Assembly (NCBI GenBank): GCA_029976075.1
Contig: JARKNW010000071.1
Location: 44,345 to 108,344 of the forward strand
Reading direction: 5' to 3'
DNA length: 64,000 bases
From: Pleomorphomonas sp.
GTDB taxonomy: Bacteria > Pseudomonadota > Alphaproteobacteria > Rhizobiales > Pleomorphomonadaceae
Within the stretch, counting starts at the first letter, position 1. Each line of letters starts with the position of its first letter. Position numbers and translations under genes: made by a program. Under the pieces are notes generated by a model. It was given only the letters and a program-made list of their open reading frames with translations, searched no databases and was not told the origin of the DNA. This document shows positions 17,755-26,598 of this stretch, piece by piece.

Positions 17755-17770
17755 TTAGCTTTGCCTTAAC
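17755..17770. promoter_or_regulatory. Near-consensus CtrA site between divergent glycosyltransferase genes
   Basis: TTAG at 17755-17758, 7 bases, then TTAAC at 17766-17770: one mismatch to TTAA-N7-TTAAC. It lies in the 123-base divergent region between the GT-C gene and the GT2 gene. Confidence 0.35.
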
Positions 17771-17825
17771 ACGATGGATAAAAGGTAAAGGCGGCGCACC
17801 GTCGACCGCGGTCCGCATCCTTCGG

Positions 17826-18899
17826 ATGGCTTCAATGACCGCAAGCGAGAATGCAATGGACGCCGCGCCTGCCTTCCCCGGCCTCGATATCGCCGTGGTC
17901 CTGCCCTGCTACAACGAAGGGGCGACGATCGGCGCCGTTGTCCGGGGTTTCCGGAAGGCGCTGCCCGACGCACGGATCTGCGTGTTCGACAACAACTCTT
18001 CCGACCGTACGGCCGTCGAGGCATGCGTCGCAGGTGCCGAGGTGATCCGCGAGGGACGGCAGGGAAAGGGCCACGTCGTCCGTCGCATGTTCGCCGACAT
18101 AGACGCCGACGTTTATGTCATGGCCGATGGCGACGGTACCTATGATCCACAGGATGCTGTCGATCTCGTGCGGGCATTGGTTACCGAGCGTGCGGACATG
18201 GCGGTCGGCGTCCGCCGAAACGTCACCGTCGACGCAGGCCGTTCCGGACATGCCTTCGGCAACCGTCTGTTCAACGGCCTCTATCGGCGCCTGTTCGGGC
18301 CGGATTTCACCGACGTGTTCTCCGGCTATCGTGCGTTCACGCGACGCTTCGTCAAGAGCTTCCCAGCCATCTCCCATGGCTTCGAGATCGAGACGGAGAT
18401 GGCCGTGCATGCCGGCCAGCTTCACATTCCGACCATCGAACTCCCTCTCGATTACGGGCGTCGCGTCGAGGGCGCACCATCCAAGTTGCGCACCTTCCGC
18501 GACGGGTTCCGCATTCTGATGATGTTCGCCATGTTGGTGAAGGAAACCCGACCCAGCCTGTTCTTCGGTGCTTTCTCGGGCCTGTTCGCACTGGCCTCTG
18601 TGGGCTTTGCCTTGCCCGTCTTTGCGACCTACGTCGAAACAGGCCTTGTTCCGCGCCTGCCGACGGCTGTTCTGTCGACCGGCCTGATGATCCTCGCCGC
18701 GCTGCTGGCGACCGCCGGCCTCGTGCTCGACAGTCTGGCTCGCTCGCGAGTGGAGCAAAAGCGCATCCTCTATCTCTCCATTCCGGCGCTGAAGCGTCCC
18801 GATGAGGCAAGGAACGGAGAGACAGCGGCAAATCTCGCGGCGTTACGCAACCTCTTGGGGCAACTGGGCAGCCAATCCGACAGCCGCAGGACTGGATGA
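17826..18899 (+). CDS. Family 2 glycosyltransferase (polyprenyl-phosphate sugar synthase type)
   Basis: 357-residue membrane-attached GT2. The GT-A domain starts at VVLPCYNEGATIGAVV (about residues 25-40); the metal-binding D-x-D is D101-G-D103 (MADGDGTYD), and the acceptor loop is FTDVFSGYRAFTRRF. Two hydrophobic segments near residues 240-300 anchor it in the membrane. Enzymes of this class move a sugar from a nucleotide donor to undecaprenyl or dolichyl phosphate. Its stop overlaps the gtrA start by 4 bases (ATGA), so the two are translationally coupled. The ATG at 17826 has no clear ribosome site; ATG 17856 is possible. The sugar is unknown. Confidence 0.85.
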   Translation: MASMTASENAMDAAPAFPGLDIAVVLPCYNEGATIGAVVRGFRKALPDARICVFDNNSSDRTAVEACVAGAEVIREGRQGKGHVVRRMFADIDADVYVMADGDGTYDPQDAVDLVRALVTERADMAVGVRRNVTVDAGRSGHAFGNRLFNGLYRRLFGPDFTDVFSGYRAFTRRFVKSFPAISHGFEIETEMAVHAGQLHIPTIELPLDYGRRVEGAPSKLRTFRDGFRILMMFAMLVKETRPSLFFGAFSGLFALASVGFALPVFATYVETGLVPRLPTAVLSTGLMILAALLATAGLVLDSLARSRVEQKRILYLSIPALKRPDEARNGETAANLAALRNLLGQLGSQSDSRRTG

Positions 18900-19300
18900 T
18901 GGTGGCGCTTGCCCGGCGGCTCGGTGGCTTTGCGGTTGCCGGCTTCAGTGGTTTCTTCGTCGACGCCGGCCTCACCGAGACACTGGCCAGCTTCGGCCTA
19001 AGCCCCTACATCGGCCGCATGTTCGCAGTGGCCATCGCCATCGGTGTGACCTACACAATCAACCGCAACCTCACCTGGAGGGAGCGGCGCGCGCCGGTCC
19101 CAGGGCGTCGGACGCGGTATTTTGCGGTATCGATCGTTTCGATCGCCGCCAACTACCTGACATTCGCCGCAGCCCTCATGGTCTTGCCCGGCCTTCGCCC
19201 CGTTGTCGCCGTGGCAGCCGGCACAGGCGTCGGCATGGTGATGAACTACGTCGGCTATTCACGCCTGGTCTTCAAAGAAAATAAAGATCAGGCAGTGTAA
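18896..19300 (+). CDS. GtrA-family polyprenyl-phosphate-sugar flippase
   Basis: 134-residue, four-helix membrane protein. The GtrA pattern is clear: FAVAGFSGFFVDAGL in helix 1, TYTINRNLTW after helix 2, and VGMVMNYVGYSRLVF in helix 4. GtrA proteins are thought to flip undecaprenyl-phosphate-linked sugars to the periplasmic face for later transfer. It is coupled to the upstream GT2 gene (4-base overlap) and overlaps the 3' end of the convergent olsB by 13 bases. With the GT2 gene and the divergent GT-C gene it resembles a GtrABC module. Confidence 0.9.
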   Translation: MMVALARRLGGFAVAGFSGFFVDAGLTETLASFGLSPYIGRMFAVAIAIGVTYTINRNLTWRERRAPVPGRRTRYFAVSIVSIAANYLTFAAALMVLPGLRPVVAVAAGTGVGMVMNYVGYSRLVFKENKDQAV

Positions 19301-20163
19301 CGGCTGGCGTCGGCACCGTAATACTTGACGTAGCGCTCGGAGATGCGGTCGACCGGCAGCACGATCATAACGTCTGTGGTGCCGAAGGGGCGGTCTACCA
19401 CGGCGCCGCGCCCAATCATGGCACCCAGGCGAAGGTAGCCCTTGATGAGCGGCGGCATGCCGGCCAGCGCAGCGCGCATGTCCACCGCCTCGATGGGAAG
19501 CCGGTTCATGGCGACAGCCCGGTCCGGACGCGCTTCCACCTGCCAGTCACCATTGGCCGACGCATGGTGATGCAGGAACGACAGCGGCAGCGCGAGCGCC
19601 TCAGGATCGGTGCCCTCGAAGGAAGCACAGCCGATCATGGCGTCGATGCCGTGGTTGAGCACGTAGGCCCAGATGCCCTGCCACAAGAGCTCGACGGTGC
19701 GTTTGCCGCGATAGGGCTTCATGACGCAGGATCGGCCAAGCTCCAGAAACTCAAGCCCGGCGTGGCGGGCGAGCAGCGGTTCGACGGCAAATTCGCCGGC
19801 TGTGTAAAAACCGCCATGCCGTTCGGCGACCTTCTGACGCAACAGGCGATAGGTACCGACGATGCGCGGCCGCGCCCGGCGGAAGGGTCGGATTTCAACA
19901 TCATCGTGGTCGACGACCAAGAGATGGTCGCAATAGCGGTCGAACGCATCGACATCGCGGCGGCGAAGCAAGGTCCGCGAATCGGCAGTCGCCTGCATCT
20001 CGCCGTAGAAGACGCGATAGCGCAGTGCCTGGGCGGCACGAACCTCGGCGGCTGAACGGGCAAGCCGCACCTCCAGCGCGCCCAGGCGGCCGAGCGATGT
20101 GGGGCTGTCAGCCATGCCTCGCCTTGCTTGGGTTGCAGGGAAAGTGCCAGGAAGTCCGAACAT
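19288..20163 (-). CDS. olsB: L-ornithine N-alpha-acyltransferase OlsB (GNAT-like)
   Basis: Makes lyso-ornithine lipid from ornithine and 3-hydroxyacyl-ACP, the first step of ornithine-lipid synthesis. Family signatures are ALRYRVFYGEM, FDRYCDHLLVVD, the core LEFLELGRSCVMKPYRGKR, and the late LIKGYLRLGAMIGRGAVVD. ATG 20163 gives 291 residues, close to other OlsB proteins, and is chosen because GGAGG lies 7 bases upstream; ATG 20166 directly before it shares that site, and ATG 20115 is a shorter option. The 3' end overlaps gtrA by 13 bases, tail to tail. A Pho-box-like array lies about 50 bases upstream, which fits the known phosphate-starvation control of ornithine lipids. The acyl step 2 enzyme may be the PlsC/OlsA homologue at 34201. 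Confidence 0.9.
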   Translation of the reverse strand: MFGLPGTFPATQARRGMADSPTSLGRLGALEVRLARSAAEVRAAQALRYRVFYGEMQATADSRTLLRRRDVDAFDRYCDHLLVVDHDDVEIRPFRRARPRIVGTYRLLRQKVAERHGGFYTAGEFAVEPLLARHAGLEFLELGRSCVMKPYRGKRTVELLWQGIWAYVLNHGIDAMIGCASFEGTDPEALALPLSFLHHHASANGDWQVEARPDRAVAMNRLPIEAVDMRAALAGMPPLIKGYLRLGAMIGRGAVVDRPFGTTDVMIVLPVDRISERYVKYYGADASRYTA

Positions 20164-20213
20164 CATAAGCCCTCCGCCGAAAAGCATAGCCACCATCCCA
20201 TCCTTGCCGCGAG

Positions 20214-20246
20214 GATAGTGACAATTCGCCGACGGTCATGTGACAT
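20214..20246 (-). promoter_or_regulatory. Pho-box-like array of three 11-base repeats upstream of olsB
   Basis: Read on the minus strand, three adjacent 11-base units begin ATGTCAC, CCGTCGG and TTGTCAC (plus-strand positions 20236-20246, 20225-20235, 20214-20224). The outer two match the CTGTCAT-type PhoB half-site in its core TGTCA; the middle one is degenerate. The array ends about 50 bases before the olsB start, a usual distance for PhoB activation. The divergent GT2 gene at 20390 could also be affected. Confidence 0.5.
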
Positions 20247-20389
20247 TTTGTTCATCGTCGAAATATCGCTCCCGGCCCCTCCTTTTCGGCACGCCGCAAT
20301 GGTCTCTTCGAGCCGGATCCGCAGACTTAATCAACGATTGAGAAGTCACTGCTAAAACACAGCTTCCGTGTATCAGCCTGCGTGCCATC

Positions 20390-21478
20390 ATGACCGACGA
20401 CCGCCTTGCATCGCCGCACCTGTCCATTGTCGTTCCGTGTTTCAACGAGGAAAGCGGAATCGACGAGTTTCTGAGACGGGCCGTTCTCGCGGCAACCGCG
20501 GTTGCCGGACAGAATTTCGAGATCATCGCCGTCGACGATGGTTCATCCGATGCGACCTGGGATATTATCTCAAGCCGATCATGCGATTTGTCCAATCTTG
20601 TCGGTGTCCGCCTGATGCGCAATCACGGGCATCAGATCGCCGCCACCGCGGGACTGGCCGTTGCCCGGGGCGAACGGGTGCTCCTGATCGACGCCGACCT
20701 TCAGGACCCCCCCGAACTCCTGCTCATGATGATGCCGATCATGGATAAGGGAGCCGATGTGGTCTATGGCCAGCGGAGCAGCCGGGCCGGCGAGACGCGC
20801 TTCAAGCTGCTGACGGCGGCCATGTTCTACCGCCTTCTCGGACGTCTTACATCCGTTCCCATTCCCCACGACACCGGCGACTTCAGGCTGATGAGCCGAC
20901 GGGTCGTCGATATTCTGCTCGCCATGCCTGAGCGTGATCGCTTCATCCGCGGCATGGTCAGTTGGGTTGGTGGCCGGCAGGTTGCCTTGCCTTATGAGCG
21001 AGACGCCCGCTTTGCCGGCGAAACCAAGTATCCGCTGCGGAAAATGATCCACTTCGCCGTTGATGCGATCACCAGTTTTTCGACCATACCGCTGCGCATC
21101 GCCACTTGGGTCGGCTTCATGTCCGCCATGATTGCCGCGGCGCTCGTCGTCTACACGCTTGTGCAATGGTTTGCCGGGAACACGGTCGCCGGCTGGTCCA
21201 GCTTGATGGCGACGGTTGCCTTCTTCTTTTCCATCCAGTTCATCGGCATGGGCATCATCGGCGAGTATCTCGGGCGCCTCGTTCAGGAAGCCAAGCAGAG
21301 GCCGATGTTCATGGTCGACTGCATCAACCGAGGCGGCGTCAGCCGGCCGCTCGGCATCCTGAGTGCCGACATGCGCCCGTCCGAGAGGCGGGCCGCCGTG
21401 GAGCGGGCGTTCGGGATCGAAGCCGCCCCGACCGCATCAGCCCAAGACATCAACCGTCGGACCGGGACAGATGCTTGA
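20390..21478 (+). CDS. Family 2 glycosyltransferase, GtrB/ArnC type
   Basis: 362-residue GT2 with the DPM1/GtrB architecture. The catalytic domain begins LSIVVPCFNEESGI, with VDDGSSDATW, metal site D101-A-D103 (LIDADLQDPPELL), and the family segment RNHGHQIAATAGLAVARG. After it come two C-terminal membrane helices (about 235-300) with the motif QFIGMGIIGEYLGR, then a cytoplasmic tail. Such enzymes build polyprenyl-phosphate-linked glucose, glucosamine or aminoarabinose. The next gene overlaps its end by 8 bases. The intergenic region before it (20164-20389) carries the Pho-box-like array and a degenerate TTAA-N7-TTGA at 20327-20341. Confidence 0.87.
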   Translation: MTDDRLASPHLSIVVPCFNEESGIDEFLRRAVLAATAVAGQNFEIIAVDDGSSDATWDIISSRSCDLSNLVGVRLMRNHGHQIAATAGLAVARGERVLLIDADLQDPPELLLMMMPIMDKGADVVYGQRSSRAGETRFKLLTAAMFYRLLGRLTSVPIPHDTGDFRLMSRRVVDILLAMPERDRFIRGMVSWVGGRQVALPYERDARFAGETKYPLRKMIHFAVDAITSFSTIPLRIATWVGFMSAMIAAALVVYTLVQWFAGNTVAGWSSLMATVAFFFSIQFIGMGIIGEYLGRLVQEAKQRPMFMVDCINRGGVSRPLGILSADMRPSERRAAVERAFGIEAAPTASAQDINRRTGTDA

Positions 21479-23159
21479 CGCTTCTTCCGCTGTACCTCGT
21501 CGGACCGTGGAGAGCGGTTCCCTCTTTATCCGGCCCAGCCTCTACATCGCACTCTTTGTCTTGGCGGCTGCGATACTCGTCGCCGCCTTCCGCATTCCGC
21601 CGATCCTCGACTTTCCCAATCACTTTGCGCGCATCTTTCTGATCTCTGGTGGTATCGATCAATCGTTCTTTCACGAAGCCTATGCACTCGACTGGAGCCG
21701 AGCACGCACCAACATCGGCATAGATCTTCTTGCATATTGGCTTGGCCCCGTTGTCGGTCCGGATCTGCTCGCCCGATCGCTTCTGTTCTTGGCGATCATT
21801 CTACCGCCCCTTGGCGCCATCGCACTCAATCGACGACTGTTCGGCGGAGCGCATCCGTTCCAGGTGGCGATCCTGTTTCTGGCCTGGTCGACCACTCTTG
21901 TCGGCGGCTTCATCAATTTCCAGATCGGCCTCGGCCTAGCCCTTTTGTTTGCTATCGCTGATCTCAAGATCGGGCCGGATCGCCTCATTCTCATAAACGC
22001 GTGGCGCATGGTCGCATGCTTCCTGCTGACGCTCGATCATGTATTCGCGGCAGGCTTCTATCTGGTGCTTTCGGCGGGACTTGAGTTGCCTGCTCGGTTT
22101 TGCGATTTCGCTGATCGTCGCGCTCTCGTCACTTCAACCCAAAGGATCGTGCTCGCTGGGGCGGCTGGCCTTCTACCGATCGCAGGTCTCGTCTTCAGTG
22201 CGAGCGGATTGCCGGGGGGCGATCAGGGTGGCGGCTTTGCCTGGAACACCCCACTTCTTGCCCTTTCGAACTTCCTCAGCGCCGTAGCCTCCTATTCTAG
22301 CGCAGCAGACGTCGTCCTATTCGCCCCCATCGTCGTCGTCATCGTCGAAGCACGCAGCCGCAAGAACATCCGCAGTCATGCCGGTCTTCTCGTGTCGACT
22401 GCCTTTCTTCTCGTCCTGTCCATGCTCGCCCCGCGACATGCCATGGGTACGGGCTGGATCAGCTGGCGATTTCCGATCATGACCCTGCTCGCTGGCGCGG
22501 CAGCAATCTGTCCCTTTCCGGACGCGAAGGGGCGTTTGAGGGGCTGGCTGTTTACCGGAACAGTAACGGCAGTGTTCCTCAGAACCGTGCTGATAGCGAC
22601 GCTCTGGTGGCAGGGTGACAAGGATGCGACAGCCGTGCAGCGCGTCCTCGCCGCGTTGCCACCGAACACCAATGTTCTTCCGGTCGCCAATCTGGGCGAA
22701 CAGCGGGCAAACTGGCGTCATGCCAGCCGCTATTTTTTCTGGGGCCAGGATACGTTTCGCCACTTGCCGGCACTTGCCACGCTTGACGCGGGAGCCTTTG
22801 TGCCGACCTTGTTTACGGCTGTCGGCAAACAACCTTTAGTGGTCAGAGATGCCTTCCGCGACATTTCGGTACCCGAAGGTAACCTGCTCCCCATAGGCGC
22901 ACTGTTTTGCGAGGACTTGCGAAGCTCCTATTTGCCGTTCGCACCCTATCTCAAGGATTGGAGGCGGCGCTTCGATTACGTGCTGGTCCTCAATGCGGAT
23001 CATCCGGACCTGACTGACGGCTCTAACCTGCAATACGGCCTGAACAAGATTGCCGATAGCGGATTTGCCGCTCTCTACGCGTTGGACAAAACGAATTCAC
23101 AGACTCAACCGAAGCAGACAGAGCACTGCCCCACCCTCGAGCACCGTGGCAACAAGTGA
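21471..23159 (+). CDS. Multi-pass membrane protein, possible GT-C glycosyltransferase
   Basis: 562-residue protein with about ten hydrophobic segments between residues 15 and 390 and a soluble C-terminal region (about 400-562). I do not recognise a named family. The early loop has ILDFPNHFARIF, where D and H sit after the first helix, a place where GT-C enzymes keep acidic and basic catalytic residues. ATG 21471 overlaps the GT2 stop by 8 bases and has GGGA upstream, so the pair is probably coupled and functionally linked: the GT2 makes a lipid-linked sugar and this protein may use it. The coding sequence looks less GC-biased than its neighbours, which could mean later acquisition. Confidence 0.6.
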   Translation: MLDASSAVPRRTVESGSLFIRPSLYIALFVLAAAILVAAFRIPPILDFPNHFARIFLISGGIDQSFFHEAYALDWSRARTNIGIDLLAYWLGPVVGPDLLARSLLFLAIILPPLGAIALNRRLFGGAHPFQVAILFLAWSTTLVGGFINFQIGLGLALLFAIADLKIGPDRLILINAWRMVACFLLTLDHVFAAGFYLVLSAGLELPARFCDFADRRALVTSTQRIVLAGAAGLLPIAGLVFSASGLPGGDQGGGFAWNTPLLALSNFLSAVASYSSAADVVLFAPIVVVIVEARSRKNIRSHAGLLVSTAFLLVLSMLAPRHAMGTGWISWRFPIMTLLAGAAAICPFPDAKGRLRGWLFTGTVTAVFLRTVLIATLWWQGDKDATAVQRVLAALPPNTNVLPVANLGEQRANWRHASRYFFWGQDTFRHLPALATLDAGAFVPTLFTAVGKQPLVVRDAFRDISVPEGNLLPIGALFCEDLRSSYLPFAPYLKDWRRRFDYVLVLNADHPDLTDGSNLQYGLNKIADSGFAALYALDKTNSQTQPKQTEHCPTLEHRGNK

Positions 23160-23219
23160 CCGGTGCAACAAGGAAGCCTCCTTTTCTCGCAGCAACCCCT
23201 CTCAGAGTCCTTCCAGCTT

Positions 23220-23249
23220 CTTGCGTCGCCTTCGCCGGCAACCTATATA
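23220..23249 (+). promoter_or_regulatory. Candidate dnaK promoter (overlapping RpoH-type and sigma-70-type)
   Basis: CTTG at 23220-23223 and CCTATAT at 23242-23248 with an 18-base spacer resemble the alphaproteobacterial heat-shock promoter (CTTG, 17-18 bases, CYTATNT). The same bases read as TTGCGT (23221-23226), 17 bases, TATATA (23244-23249) for the main sigma factor. The resulting leader of about 120 bases before dnaK contains short GC hairpins. Confidence 0.55.
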
Positions 23250-23375
23250 CCGGCCGAATTCGGGGAGTTCCCCGGTCAGCATTCAAAGGAAAAAACGGGG
23301 ACCGGCCGGGAATCCGGCGTCTAGCCGAATGCCTCGGAAGGGGGTTCGGACGGTCTGCCTGAATGGAGTGACGAA

Positions 23376-25274
23376 ATGGGCAAGGTTATCGGCATTGACC
23401 TCGGAACGACCAATTCCTGCGTCGCCATCATGGATGGCAAGAACGCCAAGGTAATCGAGAACTCGGAAGGCGCACGGACGACGCCTTCGATCGTCGCCTT
23501 CGCCGACGGCGGTGAGCGTCTGGTAGGCCAGCCGGCCAAGCGGCAGGCTGTCACGAACCCGGAGAACACCATCTTCGCGGTGAAGCGGCTGATCGGCCGC
23601 CGGTTCGAAGATCCGATGGTCAACAAGGATAAGGACCTTGTCCCCTACGCCATCGTCAAGGGCGACAATGGCGATGCCTGGGTAAACGCCGACGGCAAGA
23701 AGTACTCGCCCTCGCAGATCTCGGCGATGACCCTCGCCAAGATGAAAGAGACGGCCGAGGCCTATCTCGGCACCAGCGTGACGCAGGCCGTCATCACCGT
23801 TCCCGCCTATTTCAACGACGCTCAGCGCCAGGCCACCAAGGACGCCGGCAAGATCGCCGGTCTTGAAGTGCTGCGCATCATCAACGAGCCGACGGCCGCG
23901 GCACTGGCCTACGGCCTCGACAAGTCCGACCATTCCAAGACCATCGCCGTCTACGACCTCGGCGGCGGCACGTTCGACATTTCGATCCTGGAGATCGGCG
24001 ACGGCGTGTTCGAGGTCAAGTCGACCAACGGCGACACGTTCCTCGGCGGTGAAGACTTCGACATGCGGCTCGTCAACTATCTGGCCGACGAGTTCAAGAA
24101 GGAGCAGGGCATCGACCTGCGTGGCGACAAGCTGGCGCTGCAGCGCCTGAAGGAAGCCGCCGAAAAGGCCAAGATCGAGCTGTCCTCTTCTGCCCAGACC
24201 GAAATCAACCTGCCGTTCATCACCGCCGATGCCAAGGGCCCGAAGCACCTGACGCTGAAGCTCACCCGCGCCAAGTTCGAGGCGCTGGTCGACGACCTCG
24301 TCCAGAAGACAGTCGATCCCTGCAAGGCGGCCCTCAAGGACGCGGGTCTGTCGGCGGGCCAGATCGACGAGGTGGTGCTGGTCGGTGGCATGACGCGCAT
24401 GCCCAAGGTGCAGGAGACGGTGAAGCAGTTCTTCGGCCGCGAGCCGCACAAGGGCGTCAACCCGGACGAAGTGGTCGCCATCGGCGCTGCCATCCAGGCC
24501 GGCGTTCTCGCCGGTGAGGTGAAGGACGTCCTGCTGCTCGACGTGACCCCGCTGTCGCTCGGCATCGAAACGCTGGGCGGCGTGTTCACCCGCCTTATCG
24601 ACCGCAACACCACCATACCCACAAAGAAGAGCCAGGTGTTCTCGACCGCCGAGGACAGCCAGAGCGCGGTGACCATCCGTGTCTTCCAGGGCGAGCGTGA
24701 GATGGCGGCGGACAACAAGCTGCTCGGCCAGTTCGACCTTGTCGGCCTGCCGCCGGCGCCGCGCGGTGTGCCGCAGATCGAGGTGACCTTCGACATCGAC
24801 GCCAACGGCATCGTGCAGGTTTCGGCCAAGGACAAGGGTACCGGCAAGGAACAGCAGATCCGCATCCAGGCTTCGGGCGGCCTTTCGGATTCCGACATCG
24901 ACAAGATGGTGAAGGACGCCGAGGCCAACGCCGCCGCCGACAAGGCGCGTCGCGAGGCCGTCGAGGCGAAGAACCACGCCGAGGCGCTGATTCACTCGAC
25001 CGAAAAGTCGCTTGCCGACTACGGGGACAAGGTCTCCTCCTCGGACAAGTCGATCATCGAGAACGCGGTCGCCGACCTCAAGGCGGTGATCGATTCGAAT
25101 GACGCCGAGGATATCAAGGCCAAGACCAACGCACTCGCCCAGGCGGCCATGAAGCTGGGCGAGGCCATGTACGCTTCCCAGCAGGGCAGCGCCGAGGCGA
25201 AGCCGGGCACCGAGGGTGACGATGTCCTCGACGCCGACTTCGAGGAAGTCAAGGACGACAAGAAGAACGGCTAA
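23376..25274 (+). CDS. dnaK: Chaperone DnaK (Hsp70)
   Basis: ATP-dependent chaperone, 632 residues. The nucleotide-binding domain (about 1-385) has [17 protein letters not shown], the phosphate-2 loop [15 protein letters not shown] and [15 protein letters not shown]. The linker is [18 protein letters not shown], with the substrate-binding domain after it and a C-terminal lid ending in an acidic tail ([15 protein letters not shown]). GGAG lies about 7 bases before the ATG. dnaJ follows after a hairpin; grpE and hrcA lie 5-7 kb downstream on the other strand. Confidence 0.99.
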   Translation: MGKVIGIDLGTTNSCVAIMDGKNAKVIENSEGARTTPSIVAFADGGERLVGQPAKRQAVTNPENTIFAVKRLIGRRFEDPMVNKDKDLVPYAIVKGDNGDAWVNADGKKYSPSQISAMTLAKMKETAEAYLGTSVTQAVITVPAYFNDAQRQATKDAGKIAGLEVLRIINEPTAAALAYGLDKSDHSKTIAVYDLGGGTFDISILEIGDGVFEVKSTNGDTFLGGEDFDMRLVNYLADEFKKEQGIDLRGDKLALQRLKEAAEKAKIELSSSAQTEINLPFITADAKGPKHLTLKLTRAKFEALVDDLVQKTVDPCKAALKDAGLSAGQIDEVVLVGGMTRMPKVQETVKQFFGREPHKGVNPDEVVAIGAAIQAGVLAGEVKDVLLLDVTPLSLGIETLGGVFTRLIDRNTTIPTKKSQVFSTAEDSQSAVTIRVFQGEREMAADNKLLGQFDLVGLPPAPRGVPQIEVTFDIDANGIVQVSAKDKGTGKEQQIRIQASGGLSDSDIDKMVKDAEANAAADKARREAVEAKNHAEALIHSTEKSLADYGDKVSSSDKSIIENAVADLKAVIDSNDAEDIKAKTNALAQAAMKLGEAMYASQQGSAEAKPGTEGDDVLDADFEEVKDDKKNG

Positions 25275-25294
25275 CACCGGTCTTCCTGCGAACC

Positions 25295-25335
25295 CGGCTC
25301 CCCGATCGACTTAGTCGGGGAGCCGTTCCCTGTTG
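25295..25335 (+). terminator. Hairpin between dnaK and dnaJ (partial terminator)
   Basis: A perfect 11-base stem (CGGCTCCCCGA at 25295-25305, TCGGGGAGCCG at 25315-25325) with a 9-base loop. Only a weak T-rich tail (TTCCCTGTT) follows. It probably lowers but does not stop transcription into dnaJ, giving the usual excess of DnaK over DnaJ. Confidence 0.65.
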
Positions 25336-25383
25336 AGAACGGGCGGAAGGTGCCGCCCCTGTCCTCGTACCTCGGGACGAACG

Positions 25384-26520
25384 ATGGCCAAACGCGACTA
25401 TTACGACGTGCTGGGCGTTCCCCGCGACGCCGACGAAAAGGCGCTGAAGAGCGCCTTCCGCAAGCTCGCAATGCAACTGCATCCGGACAAGAATCCGGGA
25501 GATGCCACCGCTGAGACCCGTTTCAAGGAAGTCAACGAGGCTTACGAGGTTCTAAAGGACCCACAAAAGAAGGCCGCCTACGACCGTTTTGGCCACGCCG
25601 CCTTCGAGAATGGCATGGGCGGCGGGCACGGTGGGGCCGATGCCGGCTTCGGTGCCTCGATGGCCGACATCTTCGACGATATCTTCGGCGAGTTCATGGG
25701 TGGAGGCCGTCGTAGCCGTCCCAATGGTCGCGAACGCGGAGCGGATCTTCGCTACAATCTCGATGTGACGCTGGAAGAGGCGTTCGCCGGCAAGACGGTC
25801 GAAATCCACGTTCCCACATCGATCACCTGCGTCAAATGCTCAGGCACCGGTGCCAAGCCTGGGACCAGTCCGCAGACCTGCCGTACTTGTGGTGGCAGTG
25901 GCAAAGTAAGGGCGAGCCAGGGCTTCTTTACGATCGAGCGTACCTGCCCCACCTGCCAGGGACGCGGCGAAACGATTGCCAGCCCCTGCGATGCCTGTTC
26001 GGGAACGGGCCGCACCACGCAGGAGCGGACCCTGTCGGTCAACGTTCCCTCGGGTATCGAGGACGGCACGCGCATCCGGCTTTCGGGTGAAGGCGAGGCT
26101 GGTCTGCGGGGCGGGCCGGCCGGCGATCTTTATATCTTCATATCGCTGAGACCCCATGCGTTCTTCCAGCGTGATGGCGCCGACCTTCATTGCCGTGTTC
26201 CCATTTCCATGACCACGGCCGCACTGGGTGGCGAGTTCGAAGTTCCGACCATCGATGGTGGCAAGACCAAGGTGCGGGTGCCGGAAGGAACTCAGACCGG
26301 CAAGCAATTCCGCCTGAAGTCCAAGGGCATGCCGGTTCTGCGATCCCGCGACGTCGGCGACATGTACATCAACGTCATGGTGGAAACACCGCAGCGCCTG
26401 ACACGCCGGCAACGCGAACTGCTCGAGGAGTTCGAGCGGGAGTCTTCGGGCGAGAATAATCCGGAGTCGGCAGGATTCTTCGCGCGCGTTCGGGATTTCT
26501 TCGATAACCTGGGCAGTTGA
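25384..26520 (+). CDS. dnaJ: Chaperone DnaJ (Hsp40)
   Basis: Co-chaperone that stimulates the DnaK ATPase. The 378 residues show the J-domain (about 5-70, with HPDK), the G/F-rich stretch ([14 protein letters not shown]), and four zinc-finger repeats of CxxCxGxG type ([32 protein letters not shown]). C-terminal substrate-binding domains follow. The ATG at 25384 gives the standard start [11 protein letters not shown]; the frame is open upstream without similarity. It lies 109 bases after dnaK, with a hairpin between. Confidence 0.99.
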   Translation: MAKRDYYDVLGVPRDADEKALKSAFRKLAMQLHPDKNPGDATAETRFKEVNEAYEVLKDPQKKAAYDRFGHAAFENGMGGGHGGADAGFGASMADIFDDIFGEFMGGGRRSRPNGRERGADLRYNLDVTLEEAFAGKTVEIHVPTSITCVKCSGTGAKPGTSPQTCRTCGGSGKVRASQGFFTIERTCPTCQGRGETIASPCDACSGTGRTTQERTLSVNVPSGIEDGTRIRLSGEGEAGLRGGPAGDLYIFISLRPHAFFQRDGADLHCRVPISMTTAALGGEFEVPTIDGGKTKVRVPEGTQTGKQFRLKSKGMPVLRSRDVGDMYINVMVETPQRLTRRQRELLEEFERESSGENNPESAGFFARVRDFFDNLGS

Positions 26521-26598
26521 GCCGCTTCGTCAAAATCCCGACACGACCTCGGGACAGGCTGCGGCTGAATGGCATTGCGTGTCGAACGGGAGACCGGG

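Noticed and set aside
20327..20341. CtrA site TTAA-N7-TTGA before the second GT2 gene
   Set aside because: One half-site is wrong and such degenerate matches are expected by chance.
23160..23375. CIRCE operator for HrcA before dnaK
   Set aside because: No TTAGCACTC-N9-GAGTGCTAA or near match; a heat-shock sigma promoter fits better.
23283..25277. 664-codon open frame on the minus strand opposite dnaK
   Set aside because: Antisense shadow of a GC-rich gene with strong codon bias; the product has no family pattern. dnaK is certain.
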